Assembly (NCBI GenBank): GCA_029006155.1 | Contig: JAQXGF010000105.1 | Coordinates: 1 to 64,000 of the forward strand | Length of the DNA stretch: 64,000 nucleotides | DNA from: Lachnospiraceae bacterium | GTDB lineage: Bacteria > Bacillota > Clostridia > Lachnospirales > Lachnospiraceae | Reading direction: 5' to 3' | Shown here: piece by piece, positions 19,092-28,603 of the stretch | Layout of the letters: every line of letters starts with the position of its first letter | How positions within the stretch are numbered: position 1 is the first letter of the stretch | Position numbers and translations under genes: made by a program | Notes under the pieces: model-generated | The model's database searches: none | The model's input: the letters and a program-made list of their open reading frames with translations, nothing else | Told to the model about the DNA's origin: nothing

Positions 19092-20582
19092 TTACTCCAC
19101 CACCTTTCCTGCAGCTGCCGCACACGGCGGTGCCTGCCATTTGCCTCTTGCCTGCTCATATGCATAAGCGGCACGGATAATATTTTTCTCCTTGAAGCAG
19201 TCTCCGATCAGCTGTACACCGATCGGCAGTCCCTTCGAGTCGACACCACACGGAACGGATACGCCCGGAAGGCCAGCCAGATTGACGGAGATCGTGTAAA
19301 TATCACCGAGATACATTTTCAGCGGATCCGAAAGGCTCTCGCCAAGCTTCGGCGCGGTCATCGGAGCGACCGGCCCGAGGATCACATCATATTTTTCAAA
19401 TGCGCGGTCGAAGGACTGTTTGATCAGCGCCTTTGTGCGCAGCGCTTTCAGATAGTAGGCGTCGTAATAACCAGAGCTTAAGACGAAGGAGCCGAGCATA
19501 ATCCGGCGCTTGACCTCTTCTCCGAAGCCCTCAGAACGGCTCTTCTTATACATGCCGTGCAGTCCGTTATACTCCTTTGCACGGTAGCCATATTTGACAC
19601 CGTCAAAACGTGCCAGGTTCGAGCTGGCCTCCGCAGATGCGATCACATAGTAAGCCGGGATCGCATATTCAACGAGACTGAGCTGAAATTCTTCTACGAT
19701 TGCACCCTTCTGTTTCAGAACGTCCGCTGCCTTTAAAATCGCTGCCTTTACTTCCTCGTCCAGCCCGGCACTTAAGTAGTCGGACGGAATGCCGATCCGC
19801 ATGCCTTTTACATCGTCCACGAGCGCAGAAGTAAAATCGCAGTCCGTGCGCTTGACCGATGTGCTGTCCTTTTTATCATAGGAAGCGAGCATTTCCAGAA
19901 TCGCCGCACAGTCGGAAATATCCTTTGCGATCGGCCCGATCTGATCCAGCGAAGATCCATAGGCGATCAGTCCATACCGGGAAACGGTCCCGTAGGTCGG
20001 CTTCAGGCCGGTCACGCCACAGAAAGAGCCCGGCTGACGGATCGATCCACCGGTATCGGATCCAAGTGCGTATGGTGCTTCGCAGGCTGCGACTGCCGCA
20101 CAGCTTCCTCCGGAAGAACCGCCCGGCACGTGCTCCAGGTTCCACGGGTTGCGCGTCACGCCATAGGCCGAAGTCTCAGTCGTGCTCCCCATCGCAAATT
20201 CGTCCATGTTCGTCTTGCCGAGGATGACGCCGCCCGCTGCATTTAAATTGCTGACCGCCTGTGCGGAATATGGAGGGACGAAGTTGTAGAGGATCTTTGA
20301 GCTGCAGGTCGTCAGCAGGTTCTCGGTACAGATATTATCCTTTACGGCTGCCGGAACGCCTGCGAGCACTCCGGTATACGTACCATCCTCAATTCCTTTC
20401 TGTACTTCATCTGCACGCGCCAGCGCACGCTCTGCATCTACCGTCACAAAGCTGTGCAGCGCCTCATCTTTTGCCTCGATCGTATCCAGGCTGGCCTGCA
20501 CGGCCTCTTTGACGGATACTTCTTTTTCTTTTATCTTTCGGCCAAGCTCAAGGGCCGTCATATCCATGATCTGCATCGTCAT
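19092..20582 (-). CDS. gatA: Asp-tRNA(Asn)/Glu-tRNA(Gln) amidotransferase subunit A
   Basis: Amidase signature VPGGSSGGSCAAVAACEAPYALGSDTGGSIRQPGSFCGVTGLKPTYG. Confidence 0.97.
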   Translation of the reverse strand: MTMQIMDMTALELGRKIKEKEVSVKEAVQASLDTIEAKDEALHSFVTVDAERALARADEVQKGIEDGTYTGVLAGVPAAVKDNICTENLLTTCSSKILYNFVPPYSAQAVSNLNAAGGVILGKTNMDEFAMGSTTETSAYGVTRNPWNLEHVPGGSSGGSCAAVAACEAPYALGSDTGGSIRQPGSFCGVTGLKPTYGTVSRYGLIAYGSSLDQIGPIAKDISDCAAILEMLASYDKKDSTSVKRTDCDFTSALVDDVKGMRIGIPSDYLSAGLDEEVKAAILKAADVLKQKGAIVEEFQLSLVEYAIPAYYVIASAEASSNLARFDGVKYGYRAKEYNGLHGMYKKSRSEGFGEEVKRRIMLGSFVLSSGYYDAYYLKALRTKALIKQSFDRAFEKYDVILGPVAPMTAPKLGESLSDPLKMYLGDIYTISVNLAGLPGVSVPCGVDSKGLPIGVQLIGDCFKEKNIIRAAYAYEQARGKWQAPPCAAAAGKVVE

Positions 20583-20616
20583 TTCCTTTCCGGCAGCCAG
20601 ATGCTGCCCCGTGCTT

Positions 20617-20910
20617 TTACTCTACCGTCTTTGGTACCTTCCACGAACCGTCTTTGACTGCTGGCGCATTTTTCAGCATATTCTCGCGGTCATCCCCGTT
20701 CGTCACCACGTCCTCACGGAAAACATTGTGCACCGGAAATACGTGCGACATCGGCTCCACGCCTGTAGTATCCAGCTCATTGAGCTTATCCACGTAGTCG
20801 AGCATCCGTCCGATATCCTTTTTTGCCTGTTCCTTTTCTTCCGCCGAGAGCTCCAGCTTTGCCAGAATCCCAACGTACTCAATCGTCTCATCACTGATGA
20901 TGTTTGCCAT
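20617..20910 (-). CDS. gatC: Asp-tRNA(Asn)/Glu-tRNA(Gln) amidotransferase subunit C
   Basis: Small GatC-type protein ([48 protein letters not shown]). Confidence 0.95.
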   Translation of the reverse strand: MANIISDETIEYVGILAKLELSAEEKEQAKKDIGRMLDYVDKLNELDTTGVEPMSHVFPVHNVFREDVVTNGDDRENMLKNAPAVKDGSWKVPKTVE

Positions 20911-20942
20911 TTTTTCATCTCCTCATCGTCTAATACCTCGCA

Positions 20943-22100
20943 TCAATAGCTCGGTACAAAATCAACCTCGATATCCGTATCATAATCATCATATTCCAGC
21001 GTATCATCTTCTCGAATGGAAATCCGCCGGATCACCGGAACATCCTCGCTCAGTGCCAGATACATCTCGGTCCCGTCTTCACCGTGTATCTGCACATAGG
21101 CAGCACCCGCCTCCGGATTACGCAGCACCAGATCATAGACGCCCTCCGGAATCTCATTGCCCGGCTCCATACCTGCCTGATAACGAATCGTCTTCAATCC
21201 CTGCGTCTCCCGTTCTGCAAGCGTTGCGCCGTCTTCCTTTAATCCGGTCAGCCACACACCACCGTAAACATTTTCAATGTAGAGCACCTGATCTTCCGCG
21301 AGATCCAATACATCGGAATACGCGCCATACGTCCATTCCTCATCCTCGTCTGCATTTTCGCGTATCCAGTCCTGATAAGCTTCCGAGTAGAGAACCTGAT
21401 AATCGCTCCAGTCTGCCCCATCCGGATCACTGATATAAATCCATGTGGAACCTTCGCGGCACTCCAGCTGATAGCGTCCTGCCGGGATATCATATCCGAC
21501 CGTATAACTGCCCGGCTCCAGACATTCCTCATAGTAATTGGCATCCCCGGTGTCCCATTCCTGCCGTTCTTCTTGCGCCGGCGCATCCGCATCGGATACT
21601 TCGACTGCTTCCTCATCGGTCCGGAAGACCTCATCTATGGAACTGTCACCTTCAAAATACTGCACGATCTTTGTCACTGCATCTCCAAGATCAATATTCT
21701 CCTCATCCAGCCAGCTCCATGCCGAAGAAATCACATTTAAGATCAGGATCCCCGGTATGACCCAGAGCCATTTTTTTCGCTTCTGTACCGTTCCGGTCTG
21801 GCCGCGCTTCTTTAATTCTCTGCGTCGTGCCGCCGTGTCCTCCATCGTCGTGCGGTACGAGGTGCTCTGTGCCTTACGGACTGCTTTCTCCGCTGCTGCT
21901 TCCTGCCGCGCCATCTGCTTTGTGCTCTGCTTCTTATCCGGCTGATTTAAATGATCCTCGCAGCTTCCTCCGTGCATCCGGACCGTTTTACGATTGTGTT
22001 CATTCAGACGGTATTTGCTGTCATTTTTCCGGTTATTCCATCCACATTCTGTGCAGCGCCCATTCACGACCGGACCGCCACATAACGTACATCGTTCCAT
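20943..22100 (-). CDS. Zinc-ribbon-like membrane-anchored hypothetical protein
   Basis: N-terminal CTLCGGPVVNGRCTECGWNNR ribbon; single hydrophobic segment (KKWLWVIPGILILNVISSAW); acidic C-terminal region. Confidence 0.7.
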   Translation of the reverse strand: MERCTLCGGPVVNGRCTECGWNNRKNDSKYRLNEHNRKTVRMHGGSCEDHLNQPDKKQSTKQMARQEAAAEKAVRKAQSTSYRTTMEDTAARRRELKKRGQTGTVQKRKKWLWVIPGILILNVISSAWSWLDEENIDLGDAVTKIVQYFEGDSSIDEVFRTDEEAVEVSDADAPAQEERQEWDTGDANYYEECLEPGSYTVGYDIPAGRYQLECREGSTWIYISDPDGADWSDYQVLYSEAYQDWIRENADEDEEWTYGAYSDVLDLAEDQVLYIENVYGGVWLTGLKEDGATLAERETQGLKTIRYQAGMEPGNEIPEGVYDLVLRNPEAGAAYVQIHGEDGTEMYLALSEDVPVIRRISIREDDTLEYDDYDTDIEVDFVPSY

Positions 22101-22285
22101 GTGCCATTTCCCCCTTTTCTTTCCATGTACACTCAGAATCTTTTTATAAGAAAATTTCGAGCGTACATTTCTCTCTTCCTCCCGCTGGCGGCAAGATCAG
22201 GGGTGATCTCGCACGGCCTGCCGGGATGACTTTGATTTGGGTTCAGTATAGCACATCCGCTGCTAAAATGCGAGTGAATCAGGTC

Positions 22286-23617
22286 CTACGGCTCCAGTCT
22301 GGAAAGATCCCGCGGGAACAATGTCGCCTCGCGCACATTTTCCTCACCGAGCAGTTTCATCGTCAGACGCTCCATACCGATACCGAGCCCACCATGTGGC
22401 GGCATGCCGTATTTGAAGGTATCCAGATACTGCTCCATGCCCTCGGTCGTCATGCCGCGCGCCTCGATCTTATCGAGCAACTGCTGATAGTCGTGGATAC
22501 GCTGACCGCCGGTCGTGATCTCAAGTCCGTGGAAGAGCAGGTCAAAACTCAAGGTAAAGGTCGGATCTGCCGGATCATCCATTGCGTAGAATGGACGTTT
22601 CTTCGACGGATAATGTGTGACAAACACGAAATCTGCATCGTACTCTTCTTTGAAATACTGACCGATCAGAGATTCCTCCTCCGGCTCCAGATCATACGGG
22701 TTGCGGATCTTGCGGTTGTACTTTGCTGCAACCAGCTCTTTTGCTTTGTCAAAACGCACCGTCGGGATCTGTTCAGTCTTCGGAAGGGTCACGCCCAGGA
22801 TCCGCAGCTCCTCCGCATATTCTTCTGCGAGCAGCTTCATCGTGTACTGTAAAAATCCGGTCTCCATTTTCATGATGTCCTCGAACCCGTCGATGTAACC
22901 CATCTCAAAATCAAGGCTTGTGTACTCATTCAGGTGGCGCTTCGTGTTGTGCTTCTCTGCACGAAAGACCGGTGCAGTCTCAAATACCCGTTCAAACACG
23001 CCGACCATCATCTGTTTGTAAAACTGCGGGCTCTGTGCAAGTACGGCCGGGCGATGGAAGTAATCGAGCTTAAAGACATTGGATCCGCCCTCTGCACCCT
23101 TGCTACCGATCTTCGGGGTATGGATCTCTGTAAAATGCTGGCTGTAAAGAAAATCACGGAAACCGCGCACGATGCCTTCCTGAATCCGAAATTTTGCCCG
23201 CTCACGGATGTTGCGCAGCGCGGTGCTGCGGTAGTTGAGCTTTGCTTCCAGTGACGTGTTCAGCTTCCACTTACCAATCGGAAGTGGCGGTGCCTCATAC
23301 GGTCTGCCAAGTACTGTTACTTCCGTCACCCGGATTTCAATGCCATGCGGTGCACGCGCATCCTCCTCCAGCATGCCAGCGACCTCGACCGCCATCTCCT
23401 CCCGCAAATCCTTTACATCATAATTGGTCTTTCCTTCTTCAAAGATGCACTGCAGCAGGCCATCGCGCTTGCGCAGTACGACAAACGAAAGCTCGCCCAT
23501 ATCGCGCACCGTGTGTACGGCTCCGCGTACCCGGACCTCTGTACCGATGCGGGATGCATCGAGCAGCTCCTCAAGTTCCAATGTTTTCTCTGGTGTCAGT
23601 CCTGTTAAAAATTCCAT
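22286..23617 (-). CDS. aspS: Aspartyl-tRNA synthetase, archaeal-type (likely non-discriminating)
   Basis: Class II aaRS; short archaeal-type architecture (FLTGLTPEKTLELEELLDAS...; FRAEKHNTKRHLNEYTSLDFEMGYID; GMPPHGGLGIGMERLTMKLLG). Start placed at Met 23617. Confidence 0.9.
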   Translation of the reverse strand: MEFLTGLTPEKTLELEELLDASRIGTEVRVRGAVHTVRDMGELSFVVLRKRDGLLQCIFEEGKTNYDVKDLREEMAVEVAGMLEEDARAPHGIEIRVTEVTVLGRPYEAPPLPIGKWKLNTSLEAKLNYRSTALRNIRERAKFRIQEGIVRGFRDFLYSQHFTEIHTPKIGSKGAEGGSNVFKLDYFHRPAVLAQSPQFYKQMMVGVFERVFETAPVFRAEKHNTKRHLNEYTSLDFEMGYIDGFEDIMKMETGFLQYTMKLLAEEYAEELRILGVTLPKTEQIPTVRFDKAKELVAAKYNRKIRNPYDLEPEEESLIGQYFKEEYDADFVFVTHYPSKKRPFYAMDDPADPTFTLSFDLLFHGLEITTGGQRIHDYQQLLDKIEARGMTTEGMEQYLDTFKYGMPPHGGLGIGMERLTMKLLGEENVREATLFPRDLSRLEP

Positions 23618-23729
23618 GTTGGTCTCCTCTCCGGTTCCGGGACTTCTTCTTGTCCGAACGTTCTTGCTGAACATCTGATGGCATCTCACAACGTCTACTC
23701 CTTACGGAATGTTTGATGCACCCTCAGAC

Positions 23730-23968
23730 GTTCTGCGCTGCAGGCCACAGACACGCTTGCTACGCAAGCTATCCGCTGTCGAGAAACCGCCAGCTCCTGT
23801 CTGTGGCTGATGGGCGTTCATTGGTAGCGCCTGATGGCGCGCAGGTCATAAGGAATCCTCCCGCAAGCGGGTCCCTCCTTACGACATTGCCCATCCCAAA
23901 ATGCATATACAGCCCGGGCCAAATAAATTTGGCCCGTTCTGTCTCTGCATTTTGCTGCTGCTCAGAAC
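23730..23968 (-). repeat. Structured leader element, copy A (aspS 5' leader)
   Basis: Minus-strand GTTCTG...CAGAAC closing pair, AAAATGCA/TGCATTTT stem, GGGCCAAAT/ATTTGGCCC hairpin, GATGGGC/GCCCATC stem, GCCACAGACA/TGTCTGTGGC stem. Shares near-identical blocks with 24372..24535. Confidence 0.85.
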
Positions 23969-23976
23969 TGTGGACG

Positions 23977-24275
23977 CAAAAAAGTCCCGGAACATCACAT
24001 TTTATATGATATTCCGGGACGGATAATCTTCTACCCGCGGTACCACCCGCATTGCAGACATCCTCGTCTACCCCTCTTTTGTGCACGTAACGTGTGCGGC
24101 GGACTGCCCTACTCTGAAAATACCAAAACTGATATCTCTGCCGGTATCCTTCCTGTTCAAACAGTCAGCTCCGGAGTGTTCCCTATTGTCTCCTTCCCTC
24201 CATCGGCACTCTCAGTCGGTGATGCCAAATTCCTGTCAAGTTTCAGAAACAGAGTCTCCTTCATCGCTTTTTGTT
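23977..24275 (-). promoter_or_regulatory. T-box leader upstream of aspS
   Basis: Minus-strand T-box core GCGGGTGGTACCGCGGGTAGAAG (24031..24050 region) followed by terminator GTCCCGGAACATCA...TGATATTCCGGGAC + T-run (23977..24020). The 5' boundary is approximate. Confidence 0.88.
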
Positions 24276-24278
24276 GGT

Positions 24279-24307
24279 GAGATTCTAGCACAGATTTTTT
24301 TCCAGCG
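24279..24307 (-). promoter_or_regulatory. Putative sigma-70-type promoter for the aspS T-box transcript
   Basis: Minus-strand TTGCGC-N17-TAGAAT immediately upstream of the T-box leader; coordinates approximate. Confidence 0.55.
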
Positions 24308-24331
24308 CAACCCCTTTTTCAAATTTTTTTC

Positions 24332-24359
24332 TTGTAACTTCCCAATCATCTGGTATAAT
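24332..24359 (+). promoter_or_regulatory. Putative asnA promoter
   Basis: TTGTAA-N16-TATAAT; the predicted start falls just before structured element copy B. Confidence 0.65.
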
Positions 24360-24371
24360 GTGTTAGTAACA

Positions 24372-24535
24372 GTTCAGCACAGCAGCAAAATGCAGAGACA
24401 GAACTGGCCAAATTTATTTGGCTAGGGCTGTATATGCATTTTGGGATGGGCGGAACGCCCATCAGCCACAGACAAGAGCTGCGTAAGCAGCGGATAGCTT
24501 GCGTAGCAAGCGTGTCTGTGGCCTGCGTGCTGAAC
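24372..24535 (+). repeat. Structured leader element, copy B (asnA 5' UTR)
   Basis: Closed by GTTCAGCAC/GTGCTGAAC; same internal helices as copy A; compact GATGGGCG-GAA-CGCCCATC hairpin. Confidence 0.85.
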
Positions 24536-24586
24536 GCCCGTGAATCACCATTTATTTCACAACACCAAAATTCGGAGGATATCAAA

Positions 24587-25597
24587 ATGGAACACCTGAT
24601 CATACCGGAGGATTATTTTTCTCCGCTTTCGCTGTATGATACGCAGGTCGCAATCAAAACGTTCAAAGACTTCTTTCAGAGCGTACTCGCGATGCAGCTG
24701 AATCTGCTCCGTGTCTCCTCTCCTTTATTTGTGGACCCCGCATCCGGCATGAATGATAACTTAAACGGCATCGAGCGCCCGGTCAGCTTCGGTATCAAGG
24801 AGCAGAACGAACGGCAGGCTGAGATTGTTCAGTCTCTTGCAAAATGGAAGCGTTACGCGCTCAAGGAATACGGTTTCGCACACGGCGAAGGACTGTATAC
24901 CGATATGAACGCGATCCGCCGCGATGAAATCACTGACAACATCCACTCGATCTATGTCGACCAGTGGGACTGGGAGAAGGTCATCGTCAAAAGCGAGCGT
25001 AACCTCGACACACTCAAAAAGGTCGTACGTTCCGTATACAAGGCATTGCGCAAGACCGAGACCTACATGTCTATTCAGTATGACTTTATCGAAGAAATCC
25101 TTCCAAAGGATATTTTCTTCATCACTACCCAGGAGCTCGAGGATCTCTATCCGGACAAGGCTCCGAAGGAGCGTGAGTACATCATCACAAAGGAAAAGGG
25201 CGCGGTCTGCCTGATGCAGATCGGCGATAAGCTCGCTTCCGGTGAACCGCATGACGGACGTGCTCCGGACTACGATGACTGGAAGCTGAATGCAGATATC
25301 ATCGTCTACTATCCGGTACTGGACATCGCATTAGAGCTCTCTTCTATGGGCATCCGTGTCGATGCAGATGCGCTGCAGCGTCAGCTGAAGCTCGCAGGCT
25401 GTGAGGAGCGCGCCAAACTTCCGTTCCAGAAGGCGATTCTGGAAAACGATCTGCCGTTCACGATCGGTGGCGGTATCGGTCAGTCCCGTATCTGTATGTT
25501 CTACCTGCGCAAGGCACATATCGGAGAAGTACAGTGCTCCATCTGGCCGGAAGAAATCATTGAGGAAGCAGCGGCACACAATATTCAGCTGCTGTAA
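24587..25597 (+). CDS. asnA: Aspartate--ammonia ligase (asparagine synthetase A)
   Basis: LNLLRVSSPLFVDPASGMNDNLNGIERPVSF; GEGLYTDMNAIRRDE; DQWDWEKVI; GGGIGQSRICMFYLRKAHIGEVQ. Start ATG 24587 preceded by GGAGG. Confidence 0.96.
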   Translation: MEHLIIPEDYFSPLSLYDTQVAIKTFKDFFQSVLAMQLNLLRVSSPLFVDPASGMNDNLNGIERPVSFGIKEQNERQAEIVQSLAKWKRYALKEYGFAHGEGLYTDMNAIRRDEITDNIHSIYVDQWDWEKVIVKSERNLDTLKKVVRSVYKALRKTETYMSIQYDFIEEILPKDIFFITTQELEDLYPDKAPKEREYIITKEKGAVCLMQIGDKLASGEPHDGRAPDYDDWKLNADIIVYYPVLDIALELSSMGIRVDADALQRQLKLAGCEERAKLPFQKAILENDLPFTIGGGIGQSRICMFYLRKAHIGEVQCSIWPEEIIEEAAAHNIQLL

Positions 25598-25616
25598 TCC
25601 GCAAATCCAATTTTTA

Positions 25617-25659
25617 AAGCAGCTTACCCGTCATTTCGGCGCGGTAAGCTGCTTTTTAT
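25617..25659 (+). terminator. Intrinsic terminator downstream of asnA
   Basis: AAGCAGCTTACC...GGTAAGCTGCTTTTTAT. Confidence 0.9.
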
Positions 25660-25668
25660 GTTACCCAT

Positions 25669-26889
25669 TTACAGCGAAAGCTTCTTCACACGCTCGATCG
25701 CTGCCTTCGTATTCTCATGACTTCCAAATCCGGTCAGGCGGAAATAGCCCTCGCCGCTCGGTCCGAATCCGGATCCCGGTGTGCCGACGACATTTGCCTG
25801 CTCCAGCAGATAATCGAAGAACTCCCAGGAAGTCATCTTGCCCGGCGTCTTCAGCCAGATATACGGGGAATTTACGCCTCCATATACGGTGAATCCGGCC
25901 TCCTGCAGTCCCTGTTTGATCGTCTCTGCATTTTTCATGTAGTAAGCGACCTGCTCTGCGACCTGCTTCTTGCCGGCCTCTGAATAGACTGCTTCACCGG
26001 CCTTCTGGACAATGTACGGCGCTCCGTTGTACTTTGTGCCATGCCGTCTTGCCCACAGGGAATGCAGCATGACGCCATCCGACTTCAGATCCTTCGGCAC
26101 GACAGTATAGCCAAGTCTCGTTCCCGTAAAGCCCGCATTTTTGGAAAAAGAGCGCAGCTCGATCGCACAGGTCCGCGCGCCCTCACACTCATAAATCGAG
26201 TGCGGCACATCCTCCTCGGAAATATACGCCTCATAAGCCGCGTCAAACAGGATCACCGCACCGACGCGGTTCGCATAGTCCACCCAGCCCTGCAGCTGCT
26301 CTTTCGTGATCGTCGCTCCGGTCGGGTTGTTCGGGAAGCACAGATAGATCAGATCCGGTGTCTCCTTCGGAAAATCCGGAGCAAATCCATTCTCCGCGGT
26401 ACACGGCATATAGATGACATCGCTCCAGCGCTCCGTCAGCGGATCATAGCTTCCGGCGCGTCCTGCCATTACATTCGAATCCACATAGACCGGATAGACC
26501 GGGTCGCAGACTGCGATCTTATTATCCAGACTGAAGATCTCCTGAATGTTTCCGGAATCGCACTTTGCACCGTCTGATACAAAAATCTCATCCGCATATA
26601 CCTCACAGCCGCGCGCTGCAAAGTTATTCTTTGCAATCGTCTCCCGTAAAAAAGAGTAGCCAAGATCCGGCGCATAGCCATGGAAGGTCGCCGCATCTGC
26701 CATCTCGTCGACGGCTCCGTGCAATGCATCAATGATCGCCGGGGCCAGCGGAAGCGTTACATCGCCGATACCGAGCCGGATGATTTTTTTATCCGGATTC
26801 GCCTCGGAAAATGCATTTACCTTTTTTGCAATGTTGGAAAACAGATAGCTTCCCGGAAGCTTCAGATAATTTTCGTTGATCTTAAACAT
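25669..26889 (-). CDS. dapL: LL-diaminopimelate aminotransferase
   Basis: [47 protein letters not shown]; adjacent to dapF. Confidence 0.94.
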   Translation of the reverse strand: MFKINENYLKLPGSYLFSNIAKKVNAFSEANPDKKIIRLGIGDVTLPLAPAIIDALHGAVDEMADAATFHGYAPDLGYSFLRETIAKNNFAARGCEVYADEIFVSDGAKCDSGNIQEIFSLDNKIAVCDPVYPVYVDSNVMAGRAGSYDPLTERWSDVIYMPCTAENGFAPDFPKETPDLIYLCFPNNPTGATITKEQLQGWVDYANRVGAVILFDAAYEAYISEEDVPHSIYECEGARTCAIELRSFSKNAGFTGTRLGYTVVPKDLKSDGVMLHSLWARRHGTKYNGAPYIVQKAGEAVYSEAGKKQVAEQVAYYMKNAETIKQGLQEAGFTVYGGVNSPYIWLKTPGKMTSWEFFDYLLEQANVVGTPGSGFGPSGEGYFRLTGFGSHENTKAAIERVKKLSL

Positions 26890-26956
26890 GAGTTCCTCCT
26901 TTTCCCCGGCAACCAGGGCCGGATCTTGTTTGTTTTCACCTTTATCCAGAATACAA

Positions 26957-27823
26957 TTATACCTGAAAGACAGACAGATCGATCTCTCCGTCAAACACCA
27001 CTGTCGCCGGGCCTGTCATAAACACCGTCTGACGCTCTTTGTCCCAGCGGATCTGCAGGTCCCCGCCCACGAGGCGAACCGTCACCTCATCACCGGTCCA
27101 GCCATTTAAGCTGCATGCTACTGCCACCGCACACGCACCGGTCCCGCAGGCTAAGGTCTCTCCGGAGCCACGCTCCCAGACGCGCATCTGCACCGTATTC
27201 GCATCGAGTACGCGGATAAACTCGGTATTGACCCGCGCCGGAAATGCCGGATGCCGTTCAAAAAACGGTCCGATTTTCTCGATCTCCAGTCCATCTACGT
27301 CCTCTACCGGCACGATACAGTGCGGATTGCCCATCGACACACAGGTCGCATGATACTCTTTTCCATTCACCGTCATTGGCTGATTCACGATCGGCCCATT
27401 TCCGGCTGCCCCGATGGCACCGGCATCTACCGGGATCTCTTCCGGTATGAGAATCGGTGCACCCATATCGACTTCTACCAGCTTCACCTTCTGATTTTCC
27501 ACCGTCAGATGCAGCGTCTTGATCCCGCTGTCTGTCTCGACGGTAATCTCCGTCCGGTTTGTCAGACCATAATCATACACATACTTTGCCACACAGCGAA
27601 TCCCGTTTCCACACATTTTCGCGCGGGAACCGTCTGCGTTGTAAATCTCCATCTTAAAATCTGCCACAGACGATGGCTTGATCAGCACAAGGCCGTCTGA
27701 ACCGATCCCGAAATGCCGGTCGCTGATCCAGCGGGATACCTGCTCCGGATCCTCTACCTGCTCCAAAAAACAGTTCACGTACACATAATCGTTTCCTATT
27801 CCATGCATCTTTGTAAATTTCAT
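26957..27823 (-). CDS. dapF: Diaminopimelate epimerase
   Basis: [55 protein letters not shown]. Confidence 0.96.
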   Translation of the reverse strand: MKFTKMHGIGNDYVYVNCFLEQVEDPEQVSRWISDRHFGIGSDGLVLIKPSSVADFKMEIYNADGSRAKMCGNGIRCVAKYVYDYGLTNRTEITVETDSGIKTLHLTVENQKVKLVEVDMGAPILIPEEIPVDAGAIGAAGNGPIVNQPMTVNGKEYHATCVSMGNPHCIVPVEDVDGLEIEKIGPFFERHPAFPARVNTEFIRVLDANTVQMRVWERGSGETLACGTGACAVAVACSLNGWTGDEVTVRLVGGDLQIRWDKERQTVFMTGPATVVFDGEIDLSVFQV

Positions 27824-28004
27824 GTTTTCTCCATTCCTGTCCGCATGCATTTCTCACACAGACCTTTTTCTTTCTCCAGAAACCACCTGGCCAGATTCGC
27901 TTCCTCTCGCAACCCGTTTTGGCTGCTCACCTCTGCTGTTTTACCGCTGATCTGTAGACAGGAATCCAAATCCCCCGCCACTTTCCACGGACTCTTTGAT
28001 TGAG

Positions 28005-28553
28005 TCAGCGATCCATCAGCGTCAGCAGCATCTGCGCGGTCTCGACCAGGTTCGTCCCGCTGTCCATGCTTGTCTTCTGCAGATACCGGTGCGCCTCTTC
28101 TTCTGTCATATGGTTGCGCTCCATCAAAAGCCGCTTCGCCTCCTGAATATCCTTCCGGTCCTGATCGCTGCGCTGCGGCGGCGTCGTATGCCGCTTCTTT
28201 TTCCGGCGTGCGATCTGATGCAGCACCATATCCAGCGATCCAAGCAGTTCGTGTACCTTCAGCGGCATTGTCACACTGACCACGCCCTCCACTACGCCTT
28301 CGCCGACCGCACGCGCTGAGGCGACCAGCAGCATGGCAAAAGACGCGGAGAGATTTTCATACAACTCTTCGTACATCATATCGGGATACTTATAACCGCA
28401 CACTACTACGCCGCTGCCAAGCCGGTCTGCCGCGGACAGCGCCTGCGCGCCACTCGTGCAGACTGCGGATACCTCATATCCGTTCCGCATCAGCAGGTTG
28501 CGGATACTTTTTGCATCCTCTGCTTTTGGAAATACTACTATGACTCCCGCCAT
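28005..28553 (-). CDS. ANTAR-domain response regulator (putative RNA-binding antiterminator)
   Basis: N-terminal receiver-like region; C-terminal ANTAR (DIQEAKRLLMERNHMTEEEAHRYLQKTSMDSGTNLVETAQMLL). Confidence 0.85.
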   Translation of the reverse strand: MAGVIVVFPKAEDAKSIRNLLMRNGYEVSAVCTSGAQALSAADRLGSGVVVCGYKYPDMMYEELYENLSASFAMLLVASARAVGEGVVEGVVSVTMPLKVHELLGSLDMVLHQIARRKKKRHTTPPQRSDQDRKDIQEAKRLLMERNHMTEEEAHRYLQKTSMDSGTNLVETAQMLLTLMDR

Positions 28554-28603
28554 CTTTGTCCTCCGTCTCTTCGTTTCGTTCTCTCTTCCCGGAACCTTTC
28601 GAC

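Noticed and set aside
23730-24535. Inverted repeat pair as terminal inverted repeats of a transposon
   Set aside because: No transposase lies between them; the interval holds only a T-box leader and promoters. Each copy is in sense orientation with its downstream gene. A MITE-like origin of the copies cannot be excluded.
23713-24603. Small ORFs overlapping the structured elements (23713..24009, 23769..24086, 24346..24603, and the 5' extension of 24434..25597)
   Set aside because: They lie within the hairpin-rich repeats/T-box leader. Similarity between their translations (e.g. PIPKCIYSP.QINLA) reflects the DNA repeat, and asnA has a better start at 24587 with GGAGG upstream.
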